Source: Argentina anserina
Taxonomy: Eukaryota; Streptophyta; Magnoliopsida; Rosales; Rosaceae
Direction: 5' to 3'
Assembly (NCBI RefSeq): GCF_933775445.1
Contig: NC_065878.1
Location: forward strand, 20,844,395-20,908,394
DNA: 64,000 nucleotides
Of the stretch, positions 10,308 through 21,377 are shown piece after piece (position 1 is the stretch's first letter; the number at the start of each line of letters is the position of its first letter). A program made the position numbers and the translations under genes. The notes below the pieces were generated by a model that was not told the origin of the DNA, searched no databases, and was given only the letters and a program-made list of their open reading frames with translations.

Positions 10308-12785
10308 ATGGCGGCGCCGCTAGAGCCACCGCCACCATTTCTAAACCCACTCCTTCCTCCGAGCTCAAACCCCACTCGCTCGCTTCCCCACAGTCTCAAA
10401 TTCAAGAGGCTGAACCTTTCGAACAACCCCACCACTTGCTTGGCCGCCGCTCCCCAACCCCAACCCGAATTCCCCGACCCGACCCGCGACCGCCGCCGAG
10501 CTGTCCGTCTTGCCTGGGAGAAGCTCGTCAGGTGGTCCCGGTCGTTACGCTCCAAGACCAAGACAGACATTCTGGAACGCACTAACAAGGTCAATTGTTG
10601 TTCTTCTTCAAAACACAGTTGTTGTCAAATATATGTAACTAAGTAGTTTTGTTGTGCAGTTGTCAAAGATGTTGTCTTTGATATAAAACTAAGTATTTCT
10701 AGGATTTGTGTTTGGTTCTTTTTCAGGTGGTGGTGCTCGGAGGTGGGTCTTTTGCGACGGCGATGGCGGCGCACGTGGCGAGTAGGAAGGATGAACTGGA
10801 AGTTAATATGCTGGTGCGCGATGCTCAAGTTTGTCAGTCTATTAATCAGAACCATTTTAATAGGTTAGAGTTGAACGAGCATTGTGTTGCTTTTTTGTTC
10901 AGAAATGAGGCACTGTGTTTTTAAGTTCATTAAGAATGGAAGCATTCGTTTTCTTTCAAAATGTGATTGGGGTTTTTGTTTGATGACAGCAAGTACTTCC
11001 CAGAACACAAGCTACCCGAGAATGTGATCGCAACCACTGATGCCAAAGCTGCTTTGCTTGATGCTGACTACTGCCTTCATGCAGTCCCTGTACAGGTGAT
11101 CAGTCCCATTCCTTTGTTTTAGTACTGTGTTTCTATAAATGTGTATGTTTTCGACGAGTGATTATTAAGCTGTTCAAAAATCGCACATTTAGTATGAGGC
11201 AAGTAGCTGAACATTTCCTGTGATGTTGCAGTTTAGCGCGTTATTTCTTGACGGGATTGCAGAATATGTATATCCAGAGTTGCCATTCATATCTGTTAGC
11301 AAGGGTTTAGAGCTAAATACATTGAGGACAATGTCTCAAATCATCCCTCAAGCATTGAGGAATCCTCGCCAGCCTTTCATTGCGCTTTCAGGGCCATCTT
11401 TTGCTCTGGAGCTGATGAACAAATTACCAACAGGTGAGTTTAATAACTGTATCTAATTAATAACCTTGAGTTCAGCTTGGAAATGGTAAGGGTACTAATC
11501 TTGCTTAACCTTTTGCTTGCTAGCAATGGTGGTGGCATCAAAAGACAAAAAATTGGCAAATGCAGTTCAGCAGCTTCTAGCTTCTAGTTATCTAAGAATC
11601 AGCACTTCAAGGTTCTGGAACTTCATTAACTCACTTGAATTTGAGTTTTCTAGTATACATTATGAAGTTGCAATTTCTAGTTAGTTTTCATAGTCAGGGT
11701 CCTATCTGCAATGTGAGAAACAACATAATACATCAAGGTGCAGACCCAGCTCATAACCTCTGATCAATTGCAGTGATGTCACAGGGGTAGAAGTTACAGG
11801 TGCTCTCAAGAACGTGCTTGCAATAGCCGCAGGAATTGTGGATGGAATGAATCTTGGTAATAATTCCAAGGCAGCTCTTGTTTCACAAGGATGCTCAGAG
11901 ATAAGATGGCTGGCAACTAAGGTACCTTACTTTTCCAAACACACTGGGATTGGTAATGATAACAACGAACATTGTTTTGTCTGTGTAGGATGTAGTATTA
12001 TGCCCTAGTGTGAATAGTTATATATTGTTATTATTGATCTATATATACATCTTCATCTATATATGTGTGTGCCTAGATGTAGAATCATTTGGAAATAGAT
12101 GACTATATTTCCTGCTGGATTGATTTGGTGTTCATGAGACTGGGATCTTGGCCTGGCCACTTTTTATACAGTTTCCTTTCTGTTTTAGTTCAACACTTTT
12201 TTTAACTGTGCTGCTTTTTGAAATGAAATATTTGATTCGGCTTAGCTTCTGTTATCTCATTGTTTTTCCTTTTCCAATTTGTCTTCTGAAGATGGGTGCA
12301 AAGCCGGCAACAATCACTGGTCTCTCAGGAATCGGAGACATTATGCTCACATGTTTTGTAAACCTTTCTAGAAACAGAACAGTTGGGGTTCGTCTCGGAT
12401 CAGGGGAGAAACTTGATGACATACTTAGTTCCATGAATCAGGTGCTTAAGAATAGCCGTGATGTACTTGTAGAGAGGTTAAAATTACGCTTAGATGGTTG
12501 TGGTTACTGAATGTTTGTATTCACAAGGTAGCAGAAGGTGTATCGACGGCAGGAGCAGTGATTGCGCTAGCGCAGAAATATAACGTGAAGATGCCAGTTT
12601 TAACCGCGGTAGCTCGGATTATTGATAATGAACTGACGCCTAAGAAAGCTGTTTTTGAGCTGATGAGCCTCCCTCAGGTCTTTCATCTCCTTTCAACTTA
12701 TATTCATCGAAAATTTAACTCTTGGTTTTGTACTTTTGTTAATCATTAGAGATCTACTTTGCTATTGTAGGTTGAAGAAGTCTGA
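10308..12785 (+). CDS. SFD1: Plastid NAD-dependent glycerol-3-phosphate dehydrogenase
   Basis: Nine exons (10308-10589, 10727-10863, 10990-11095, 11232-11433, 11524-11611, 11774-11921, 12292-12441, 12528-12677, 12771-12785) join into an intact 425-codon frame. The enzyme reduces dihydroxyacetone phosphate to glycerol-3-phosphate. The Arabidopsis orthologue SFD1/GLY1 (At2g40690) supplies plastid glycerolipid synthesis and is needed for systemic acquired resistance. The first 60 or so residues are Pro/Ser/Asn-rich, as in a plastid transit peptide. Next come the Rossmann motif [15 protein letters not shown], then [19 protein letters not shown], the catalytic-lysine segment [16 protein letters not shown], and [10 protein letters not shown] in the C-terminal helical domain. 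It ends in VEEV. The last exon is only 15 nt. No lesion is seen. Confidence 0.95.
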
Positions 12786-13545
12786 ACCTGAGGCCACTTG
12801 AATTAGTGATTGCTCTTGCACAGAAAACAGCTCAGCTTACAGTGACATTCATTCTTTCTCTGATGATATTATGATTATCAGGGAGAAATTTTTTGTGAAT
12901 CATTGTTTATGTACTTGCCTACAACTTGACGGGAAAATCTGAGAGTAGGGTTTGAATCTTCTCGAGTCCTGAATATACAGGAATTCTTTGATGAATGAGC
13001 AATTAGAAAAAAATATAAAACAAACCCTGTATTTTCTCAGAGTTACGATTTTTTTTCTCCATGTGAAAGGTTTCTATTATACAAATCATAACGGGCTACA
13101 CATCAGCTTCTAAATCTGGAGATCAATTTTTTTGCATCTACATCATTGTCAGATTGACTGCTTCTTGAATCTGATCTATAATTTGGTCTCAGGTTTTTAA
13201 CAATTCCCATCATGATCTGGTTGACATGATTCTCTTCAACGTTGTTGATGTTTTCTGTTGTTTAGATGGAAAATAGGACCGCATGGAAATTAACAATCAT
13301 AACAATTGACCGCATGAAGATGCAAGCAACAAAACTTTAATTGCATATATGAGAATTTGACGAGTCAAATTTAATCCAGATCAAGATGAATGCAGTAAAA
13401 CATCCATATTCCAGAGCCTTTAGGTGTTTCTCTCTTCTGTTTCTTATAAAAGCAAAGACTTGAGATTCATTTATGTCAAACAACAGGTAGATGCAAACAG
13501 AATCTGAGCTAGTCTTACTGGTAAAAGAAAGTAGGAACAAGTCTC
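12786..13545. other. Intergenic between convergent genes
   Basis: This holds the 3' flanks of SFD1 (+) and the F-box gene (-). No further coding pattern is supported. Confidence 0.5.
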
Positions 13546-14964
13546 TCATTCTTGTGCATGCCTGAGGCCAACGGTACAAGCCAACAAGTTGGCCAGCTCC
13601 CTCTTCAAACTAGTCATCATCATGAGAACGCTGCTGCTATTTTCAGCCTCCTCATTGTCCTCCTCTGCTTCATCTTCACCCGAAAGAAGATTGATAGCGG
13701 TGGCTGAACTCCCAGCCGCCTCGGTCGGATGAATACCAACACCAGGCGAAACAAGGCTCTCGCAGTACATAGTCTCCTGCAGCCAATGCTTGGCGCCGAG
13801 GATGTCAATATGCTCAAAAACATTGGTGCTGCAATCAAAGGTAAGAAACCTCTCCCCCCTTACACTCATTAGCACAGCACCTGTCTCAGTATAACACAGC
13901 GGCATATATCGAAACGAATCCATAAACGGATCTCTATCTGGAACTCTAGGAAACTTGGAAGTAGTAATCAACTTTGTCCAAGTCTTGTCATCATTAGTAG
14001 CCCAAACATCTATATCACTCAACCTCCTAGTATGCACCACACACAGCCAATCCTTCAAAGGTCCAATCCAGGCCACACTCCTGGAACACTCAATCGGCGG
14101 CGGCTTAACCACCCTGAACTTCTCCTCAGTCAAATCAAACCTCATAATCACGGCATCTCCTATTCTCTGATCCTCAACTAGCCAATAAAGCCCACCATTC
14201 ACCTCAGCCGCCTGAAAAACATGCTCAACGAAATAAGGAGGTGTGTCCTCCTCTGGGATCTGCCTCCATACATTAGCCTTGAGTTCCAAGATCTCAACTT
14301 TAGGCTTGTAACCAGGCACCTTCATCCTGCAATAGTTACACGGCACTCTCACAACCTTGTAATCATCTATCTTCTTATCATAACCAATCCCAATCGCCTC
14401 CCTCGTGCTTCGAAAATCCGGAGGACTTGGCAGCTTCCTGTACTCCTGGATCGAAGGGTTGTAAACCACAAGCATACCCTCATTTCCGTCGTTGATAACA
14501 AGGCAGAGCAACCCATCAGAGTGACCCTTAACGTAATAAGGCAGATTCTTTACCAGAGGGAAGTTGAGCTCCTCTGCTTGCATAACGTTCTTGGTGTCCG
14601 AGTCAGTTGTGGACAAAAGGGTGTCACAATACCTGGCCAGAATGAGACGAGTGTTTGTCTTGAGATCGGATTGGAACATGGCTCGGTTTCGCTGCAGATG
14701 AGATTTGATAAAGGCGGAACCTTTGAGCAGAGTAACCCATGGCCTGCACACGCATCGGCACCGAGCCAGAGACTTGGCCGGGAGGCGTTTAAGGATGTGG
14801 CCAATCACATCCAACGGAAGCTGGCTTACTACTGCTGTTTCATCTACTGTTTCTGTTGTTGTTGTTTCTTCTGGTGTTGGGTTGGACATGATGACTCCAT
14901 TCGGGCTCTGGGTTTGGTTCAGGGCAGATGCATCTCTGTCTTGTTGTTCTTGTTGGGTAGGCAT
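13546..14964 (-). CDS. F-box protein with F-box-associated domain
   Basis: An intronless ORF of 472 codons. An N-terminal Gln/Thr-rich leader of about 45 residues precedes the F-box (about 48-90: LPLDVIGHILKRLPAKSLAR then CRCVCRPW). About 300 residues of F-box-associated beta-propeller type follow, with VVYNPSIQEYRKLPSPP, IGIGYDKKIDDYKVVRV and WTKLITTSKFP. The tail is acidic (GEDEAEEDNEEAE). Such proteins are substrate receptors of SCF ubiquitin ligases; the F-box binds the SKP1/ASK adaptor. The target is unknown. It is full length for the family. An in-frame Met26 could be an alternative start, still ahead of the F-box. Confidence 0.9.
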   Translation of the reverse strand: MPTQQEQQDRDASALNQTQSPNGVIMSNPTPEETTTTETVDETAVVSQLPLDVIGHILKRLPAKSLARCRCVCRPWVTLLKGSAFIKSHLQRNRAMFQSDLKTNTRLILARYCDTLLSTTDSDTKNVMQAEELNFPLVKNLPYYVKGHSDGLLCLVINDGNEGMLVVYNPSIQEYRKLPSPPDFRSTREAIGIGYDKKIDDYKVVRVPCNYCRMKVPGYKPKVEILELKANVWRQIPEEDTPPYFVEHVFQAAEVNGGLYWLVEDQRIGDAVIMRFDLTEEKFRVVKPPPIECSRSVAWIGPLKDWLCVVHTRRLSDIDVWATNDDKTWTKLITTSKFPRVPDRDPFMDSFRYMPLCYTETGAVLMSVRGERFLTFDCSTNVFEHIDILGAKHWLQETMYCESLVSPGVGIHPTEAAGSSATAINLLSGEDEAEEDNEEAENSSSVLMMMTSLKRELANLLACTVGLRHAQE

Positions 14965-15327
14965 AGTTTTGTGGTAAAGGTTTCGACTTTCTCAAGGAGT
15001 TGTGTATAGGTATGGTTCTCCTAAAACCCAACACGTCGTCTTTTAAATCTCGAATCGCTTTCAGTGCTAGGATAGACGATGGCGGTGGCTTTGCGTGGAG
15101 GGAAGTGGTCACTACACCTGTAGGAACCATGTGATAGGATGGGGCGATGTGTGTGAAGTAGGTTAAAGGCTTAAAGCGCCATTTCAGACTCTGCGCGTCT
15201 GTGTGTGTTGTGTTGGCGTTTTATATAGGGAAGGTTCAATAGGGCTCATGTTATCCATGGCTGCATCGGCAGAGCCAAGTGCCAAGGAGATTAGGGCGTC
15301 GGGTTTTCAACGTGATGTAGTGGAGGT

Positions 15328-16456
15328 AGGATTGATGGTAAAGCTTCATATTATTAGTGCCCTGATTTTGTATAGCTTTTGCAAGCTTTTGATGTGGGAA
15401 GTGTGCATCTTACAATGAGAGGTTGGAAATAGGAAAGGCTAAAGCATCTCCAATTGATCAAAACGCGTAGAGCATCGTTTTAATCTCAAACTCGTACAAT
15501 GATTTGAAGACTTAATGTCATCTCGTTAAAACTTTTGATAGACCCAGAAAAGAAATTCTTTGTGGGATATTGTTTAGACTTAAAAGGAATACGATTGCGC
15601 GTTCTTGTTAGGCGGATCCCTACTTCACTTTCCTTTTGCTCTCTGTGGACATTCTCCTACTTCACTCAAATTACAGTAGTTCACATTTTGTTTCTGTTAT
15701 TGTAGTGGAATCGTGTTTTTTCTCTTGCTTTAGTTGCATTCTTTTCCTTGATTATGCAACTTGTGTTGGGTGATCCTCACTCTTCAGTTTAGTTTTTTAC
15801 CTTTCAAACAAGCAAAGCAACTGAACTTGACCATCTGCCAAGCAAACAACACACACCAAAAAGGGCAGAACAAAGCCTAACACATTTGGTTAGCTAAGAA
15901 GAGGTAAATGTGAGCTAGATCCGGTATCCTGTCAATTCTATCCCAATTTATTAGGCTAACACATTTGGTTAGCTAAGAAGTGGTAAATTAACTTTAGGTA
16001 TATGCATGAACACAGATGAACTGCTCCATTTGAGGACTTGAGCTTTTTGGTGATTTAAAAGACCCTATAATCCTGGGTTAACCGTTATATGATGAAGGTA
16101 GGATTAATGGTGCATCTTTAGTGCCTAGATTGTGTAAAATTTTGCAAGCTTTTGATGTGAAAAGTGTACATCTTACAATGAGAGGTTGGAAATACGCAAA
16201 GGTTAAAACATCCCCGGTTGATCAAAAAACGCGTAGAGCATCTTTTTAATCTTAAATACTATGAACACAGATGAAGCCTATTAGCTAGATCTGGCATCAT
16301 GTCAGTTCAATCCTAATTTACTGTATTAGGCTAACACATTAGGTTTCAGCTAAGTGGTAAATTAACCTTAGGTATATGCATGAACACAGATGAAGTGCTC
16401 CATTTGAGGATTTGAGCTCTTTGGTGATTTGAAAACACCCTATAATCCTGGGTTTA
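15328..16456. repeat. Interleaved direct repeats of unknown origin
   Basis: A segment of about 160 bp at 15328-15492 (GGTAGGATT..ATGG to AACGCGTAGAGCATC) recurs at about 16097-16255. A second segment at about 15954-16079 (GGCTAACACATT to CTATAATCCTGGGTT) recurs at about 16327-16452. A partial third copy (GGCTAACACATTTGGTTAGC core) starts at about 15878. The two families alternate, so a block of about 450 bp was probably duplicated in tandem and then diverged. There is no coding potential and no terminal structure that would identify a transposon. Confidence 0.75.
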
Positions 16457-16757
16457 ATTCATTAAGCTTTCTCTGATAGGCTTTGTGTCTCTGTCTATGA
16501 GTCTCTTTTTCATCTCTTCTCTAAGCCTTTCTACAAGAGACACGAGGTGTGACAACTATAGTGACAAATTCCTAGAAGTGATCCTTGACATGTCCTGAGA
16601 GGAGACTCAAATGTAATGAAGTTAGAAAAGAAGAGGGTCTCTACTCTCTCTTGTCCTCCTCATCTTCTCCAATAAACACATGGTGATCTGCTGAACTTGA
16701 TAGCTTCCCTTCCTTTCTTTCTAGCTTGCCTGCCAAATCAATGCCGGCCACCTTGAC

Positions 16758-18495
16758 TCAGGTTCCACTAGTGAGCGAGATAGCCTCCTCATCAAAACCA
16801 TCCACAGTCTCTTCGGAGTATGCATATCTGCAAAACCCCATATGGCCATGTTGAATCAAAACTCGGTGAATGCAATAAGAGGAGGCAGGGATTTAGAGCA
16901 CATACCCTGTAGGATTATGAGATGGAGCCCAAAGATCACATATTACTACCAATAGTAAGTATGCAAGCAAAACCCAGAATGCTGAGATGATCCAGGCTCT
17001 TCGCCACAGTTTGCTCAATGGATCACTTGCATTGAAATACAACTGAACAGATAGAAAACCAGAAGGTTAGTATCAAAGACATCCATAAGTTCTATGCCTC
17101 TGGACGTACAACAGGAGACAGAGAACGTTTGTATCTAATGAAATGTAGATACTTAGATGGTAACAAAAAGAGAGTAATTAGAGTTGGGCATCCTTGCTGA
17201 ACAGGAACGACTTGCCAGATGGGTGGAAGTAGAAGAAATGAACAAAAGGTAAAAGAAAACCAACCTCATATCCGATCCAAGCGACAGATAGCAACACTGA
17301 TACTGCAAGGGAATCGGTAAACTTCCGGTAGAGCTCAAGTTTGGCCATGCTTCTTCGAATCTGTTAACTCAGTTGACTAATGTCATATTCACTTGGTTCC
17401 ATCGAACTAAAAAAACGCCTCACATTCAAGAGCTAATGAATCATTCTATCGATGAAATAGACACAATATACATCTATCTTCCCCAGTTAACATTATCAAG
17501 TTCTCATTGAAATAGAGGGTAACCTCTAAAAGACATCACAGTTTTTTCCAGAGGAGGCAGCAAAAATGCAGTATATGGATACAATTTTGTAATGTACTGA
17601 ATAATAGTGCCTCTGATGCAGACATCAAAGATAAAATATGTCAATTCCTAGTTTCCTACTATATATTAGATATGTGAATGTAGATCGAGCCAAACAGAAA
17701 GATGTAACAAGATAAAGTGAGGTTACCTGAAGCTTCTCCAAAGTTTTAGACAATGCTGAAAAGATCCAAAGAATAAAAGAGAGGCATCCAATAGAGCAAC
17801 CGGTAGCACCAGAAAGAGCCTTATTTTTCCAGATTGAAACTGTTTCGCTTACATACACAAACCTATATGGACCTCATATTGATCAAACATGGTTACACTA
17901 CGAAACTCCAATATAGTAGCCTCGAGTACCATGCATTATATCCCTGTAAGTGCCATAGAGAACATGAATGCACCATCGAAATCGGCTTTTCAGCCTGCAT
18001 TGCATGCCATCATATGTGAAACACTGGAGCCAATCAGTGAATGCCGCATTGCAAATTCGATCTCTTGATATTCCGACACAACCAGTTCATTGAAACTTAA
18101 AAGAGTACAATTCTTCAACATCCAAACTACTATGAACAAGGATTAAAACCCTACTTTCTTTTTCCCTAAACAAAACATATTATGAATATCAGTTACGAAT
18201 TCGGTTCGTAAACAAAAGGAAAGGGCAGCTTTGATCTACCTCATAAAGGACTTGCCAAGTTGCCATCAATGGTCTTGTCTTCAGAAGCGAGCTTGTCATT
18301 GTGTGAGTGAAGTTTGGAAGCATACAGACCCTCGCTTCCGCCATGGAAGAAAAATGAATTGGAACGAAGAATAAAGGTTTCGTGTTGGTATTCATGGATC
18401 GAAGCACCCACCAAGGTATTTAAGTACACTGGCATCCAAATTATTATGAACCCATTTGAATGAAGATCAAACCTGATGCTACCTCTGTGAGCCAT
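16758..18495 (-). pseudogene. TMEM87/lung-7TM-like membrane protein, middle deleted
   Basis: Both ends of a plant TMEM87-like (lung seven transmembrane receptor family) gene are present on the minus strand. Exon 1 (18240-18495) encodes SIHEYQHETF and RSNSFFFHGGSEGLYAS, the conserved lumenal N-terminus. The last exons (17727 to about 17850, 17265-17360, 16906-17042, 16758-16827) encode GKIRLFLVLPVALLDA, SKTLEKLQ, MAKLELYRKFTDSLAVSVLL, the final helices and an acidic tail ending SLTSGT-stop. Only about 390 bp separates exon 1 from the helix-6 region, so the central lumenal domain and several helices are gone. There are frame changes near the end of exon 1 and after LLDA. Intact relatives are Golgi membrane proteins. 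This copy should not fold. Confidence 0.8.
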
Positions 18496-19548
18496 GTTTG
18501 TCTCTATCTCTGTGTCACTTTCTCTGATGAGATCAGATAATGTGATTGAGGACTACTTCACGATTTTAAGACGCTGCAAGAGTCCGTTTTACCAAACTAG
18601 CTAATATTATACAAGGAAGTTTCATAATATCACGTACTATGCTACTTAGGATAATCTTTATCTTTCTAATTTTCTCTTACTCCAAAAATTACCTAATTAT
18701 ATCCTAGATCTAAGATTACAGTTCCTCTTTTAGCCTTTTACCTACATCGTGACGTTGAGATTAGCTCTATTTTTAGTGTTTCTTGAATCAATTATTATGA
18801 CCAAAAATACACTTTCATCGTGTATCAATGTTATCTTTCCTTACATTTTGAAGAAGAAATGTCAAAATTTTCATTCAAATGGCCGAATACGATATTGCAT
18901 GAGATATACACACGCTAGATTAAGCACGAGGAAGCTATTAAAGAAACCCTGATTGAGAGTCATCGTACCATGACTAGAAATATCAAATTAGCATGAAATC
19001 ATAACTAACCAGTAAGTGGATTCTGCAATCAATCGTTCAAACATTAAGATAAAATTTCCATGGGGCCGATTGCTTGGAGAACGCAAAAAACTCTTCGGCA
19101 AGGTAAACCTTCAGAAACTCCACAATAGTGTTTTGATAGTGTAGTCATTTGCATACTTGTTCAAGTTCCCCTATATGGTTGTTGATCAATGTTTTCGCTT
19201 TTTTTGCTTATTATCCAGAAAAGATTTCACAAGGTTACAACTCTCTTCCAGCTAATAATAAAGGCACATGGCTTATCTTAAGAGCCGTCCGAATATCATC
19301 ATACCAAGCAATGGCTAGAGGCATTGCCCTTCATATATGTTCGATGCCTTTGTAGTTGAAACTTGAAAGGGGTCGACATTTTGTTATGGACATATGAAAC
19401 TCCATCTCTGTTGACACCGGCCAACCCAGAAGGTGGCAGAAGTACAGTATTGTTCCGTTTGAAAGGAAAAAAACAAAAAGGGTAGTATGTACGCATCCAT
19501 TATGATACCAAATCTAAAGTACTTAATCAAGTCACCATAATCGTTGTT
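18496..19548. other. AT-rich intergenic DNA, no gene seen
   Basis: Short ORFs are present on both strands but none shows a domain, exon pattern or codon bias that I can support. Confidence 0.5.
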
Positions 19549-20017
19549 TTACCCTTTCGATCTTCTCAGCACGAACAGAACATTCCCCAAATTACAACAG
19601 CTAGGGTGCTCCTGGTGCATCTCTTCTTCTGCTACTTCAACTTTCAGTTGGCCATAATGTTTCAGAGAAATGAAGCTCCAAGCATAGGAGACGATCTTCA
19701 CATGGTTCCGATAACATCCACCAGTTGGGTAATTGTCGGACCCTCCTCCTAGATCCAAAAAGATTATGTTATCACCAAGTTTATCCATGAAAAATATGCC
19801 ATCTTTCCATTCACAACAACTTTGGGCATTATACTCATCAGCGACTAATCGAGGCCACGGTCCATACCCCGTGGTTTCATCACGGATGCTTATGGAGGAG
19901 TCTGGTGCAGATGCCCGCTCTTTGGTAGCATAGTTTTTATACACCCAAATATAAATAGACATGTTCTCTAATGAAGCGTAAACAATAGCCATGGATCCTC
20001 TCCAAGTAAGTAAGTGG

Positions 20018-20684
20018 TGTTAAAGAAGAGAGATCTCATATCTAAAATGTGACAAATAATATACAACTTATAAGTGATGGATAATACTCAATTGTACCGA
20101 GATCTTTTGAGATTAAAACTCAACACCTTAAGGTGGTTAAGTTGGGACAATATCGGTACATTGGTGATCCACAAATCACGTTTGTCCATGTGTAACATGA
20201 TATCAGAGTGGGTCTCTCTCCAATTACTTTTCCTAACTGTATGGGGATTCCCCAAGCATGTTGGACCCAAATTTGGGTTTATCGAATTCCATACTAAGTG
20301 TCCGCAGTGGTCTTGGACTATAGTACCAATTTCCGATGTGGAAATTGGACTGAACATGCCCAAATTTGGGTTTATCGAATTTCATACCAAGTGTTCGCAG
20401 TGGGTCTTGGACTTTAGTGCTAATTTCCGAAATAGAAATTGGAAATTGGACTAAACAAATTACACATGCAGACCTAAAAATTAGGTTATCCGTGAGGGGA
20501 GTGTTGAAAAGAAGATATCTCACATCTGAAATGTGACAAATAATATACAACTTATAAGTAAATAGATAATACTCAATTATACCGAGACCATTTTAAGATT
20601 AAAATTCAACACCATAAAAGTAGTTAAATTGAGACAATATCGGTACCTTGGTGATCAACGGGTCACGCTTGTCCATGTGCAACA
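20018..20684 (+). mobile_element. TRIM retrotransposon (complete, 667 bp)
   Basis: Two direct repeats, 20018-20197 and 20502-20684 (180 and 183 bp), both start TGTT and end in ACA. The first is followed directly by TGATATCAGAGTGGG, which matches the initiator-Met-tRNA primer-binding site consensus TGGTATCAGAG with a change. The second is preceded by a purine run, GTGAGGGGAG. The internal 304 bp carries two imperfect copies of a segment of about 90 bp containing CCCAAATTTGGG. There is no coding capacity. This layout defines a terminal-repeat retrotransposon in miniature. The flanks AGTGG and AGTTG give an imperfect 5-bp target duplication. It lies inside the F-box pseudogene, in the opposite orientation. 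Confidence 0.85.
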
Positions 20685-21377
20685 AGTTGATGTAAGGAAA
20701 AAGTATTGAGTTGGGATGGGGAGTCTTTTTGTGAAGTCGAAAGATGTGATCTGCCAGAATTCTTCACCATCACTCAACCAATTCATATCTCCATTTATAC
20801 ACATTTTGTTCGCCTACATAGCAAGGAGGCAAAGAGGGTATCTCATTCCATGAGTTTGTGCCCGGCCAACACAAGAACTTGAGCCTCTAGGTAGTCTTCT
20901 TCATAGTTTGAAGAAACACAAATAATTTTGGTTATAGTATCAAATCCCATGCCGTATGAGCGGTAAAAACGATTCTCTTGAGGAGAAGAGTTATTTTCTG
21001 GTAGCTTAAGAACTTCTCCGCGTAGAGGATTGGACAAGATGCATGGATGTTCTCCAGACTCTTCATAGAAGAACAACAAGTTGTAGTAGCAAAAATCAAA
21101 GAGGTACGTATTTCACTGAAGATGGTTTTGAGGAGGCAAAAATCTATAAGGCGTGCTTGTTTCCATCGCTGTCAAGGCATTGCCTGCATATTAATACGAC
21201 CAAGAGGGACCGATCTCGTAAGAGATGTTAGTTGAACTGGTGCTTCTGCAAATGCCTTTCTAGTAATAAGTAGGTTAACAAAGATGGGATCATTTTTTAA
21301 CAAGTTCTTAGAGACACACCGTAGGAATTGAAGCAAAGTGTTTTCAGTGGCAGTCTCATAAGGATGTCGTAGATCAT

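Noticed and set aside
14221..15009. Plus-strand ORF of 262 codons opposite the F-box gene
   Set aside because: It is a shadow frame. The minus strand carries the F-box and associated motifs over the same bases.
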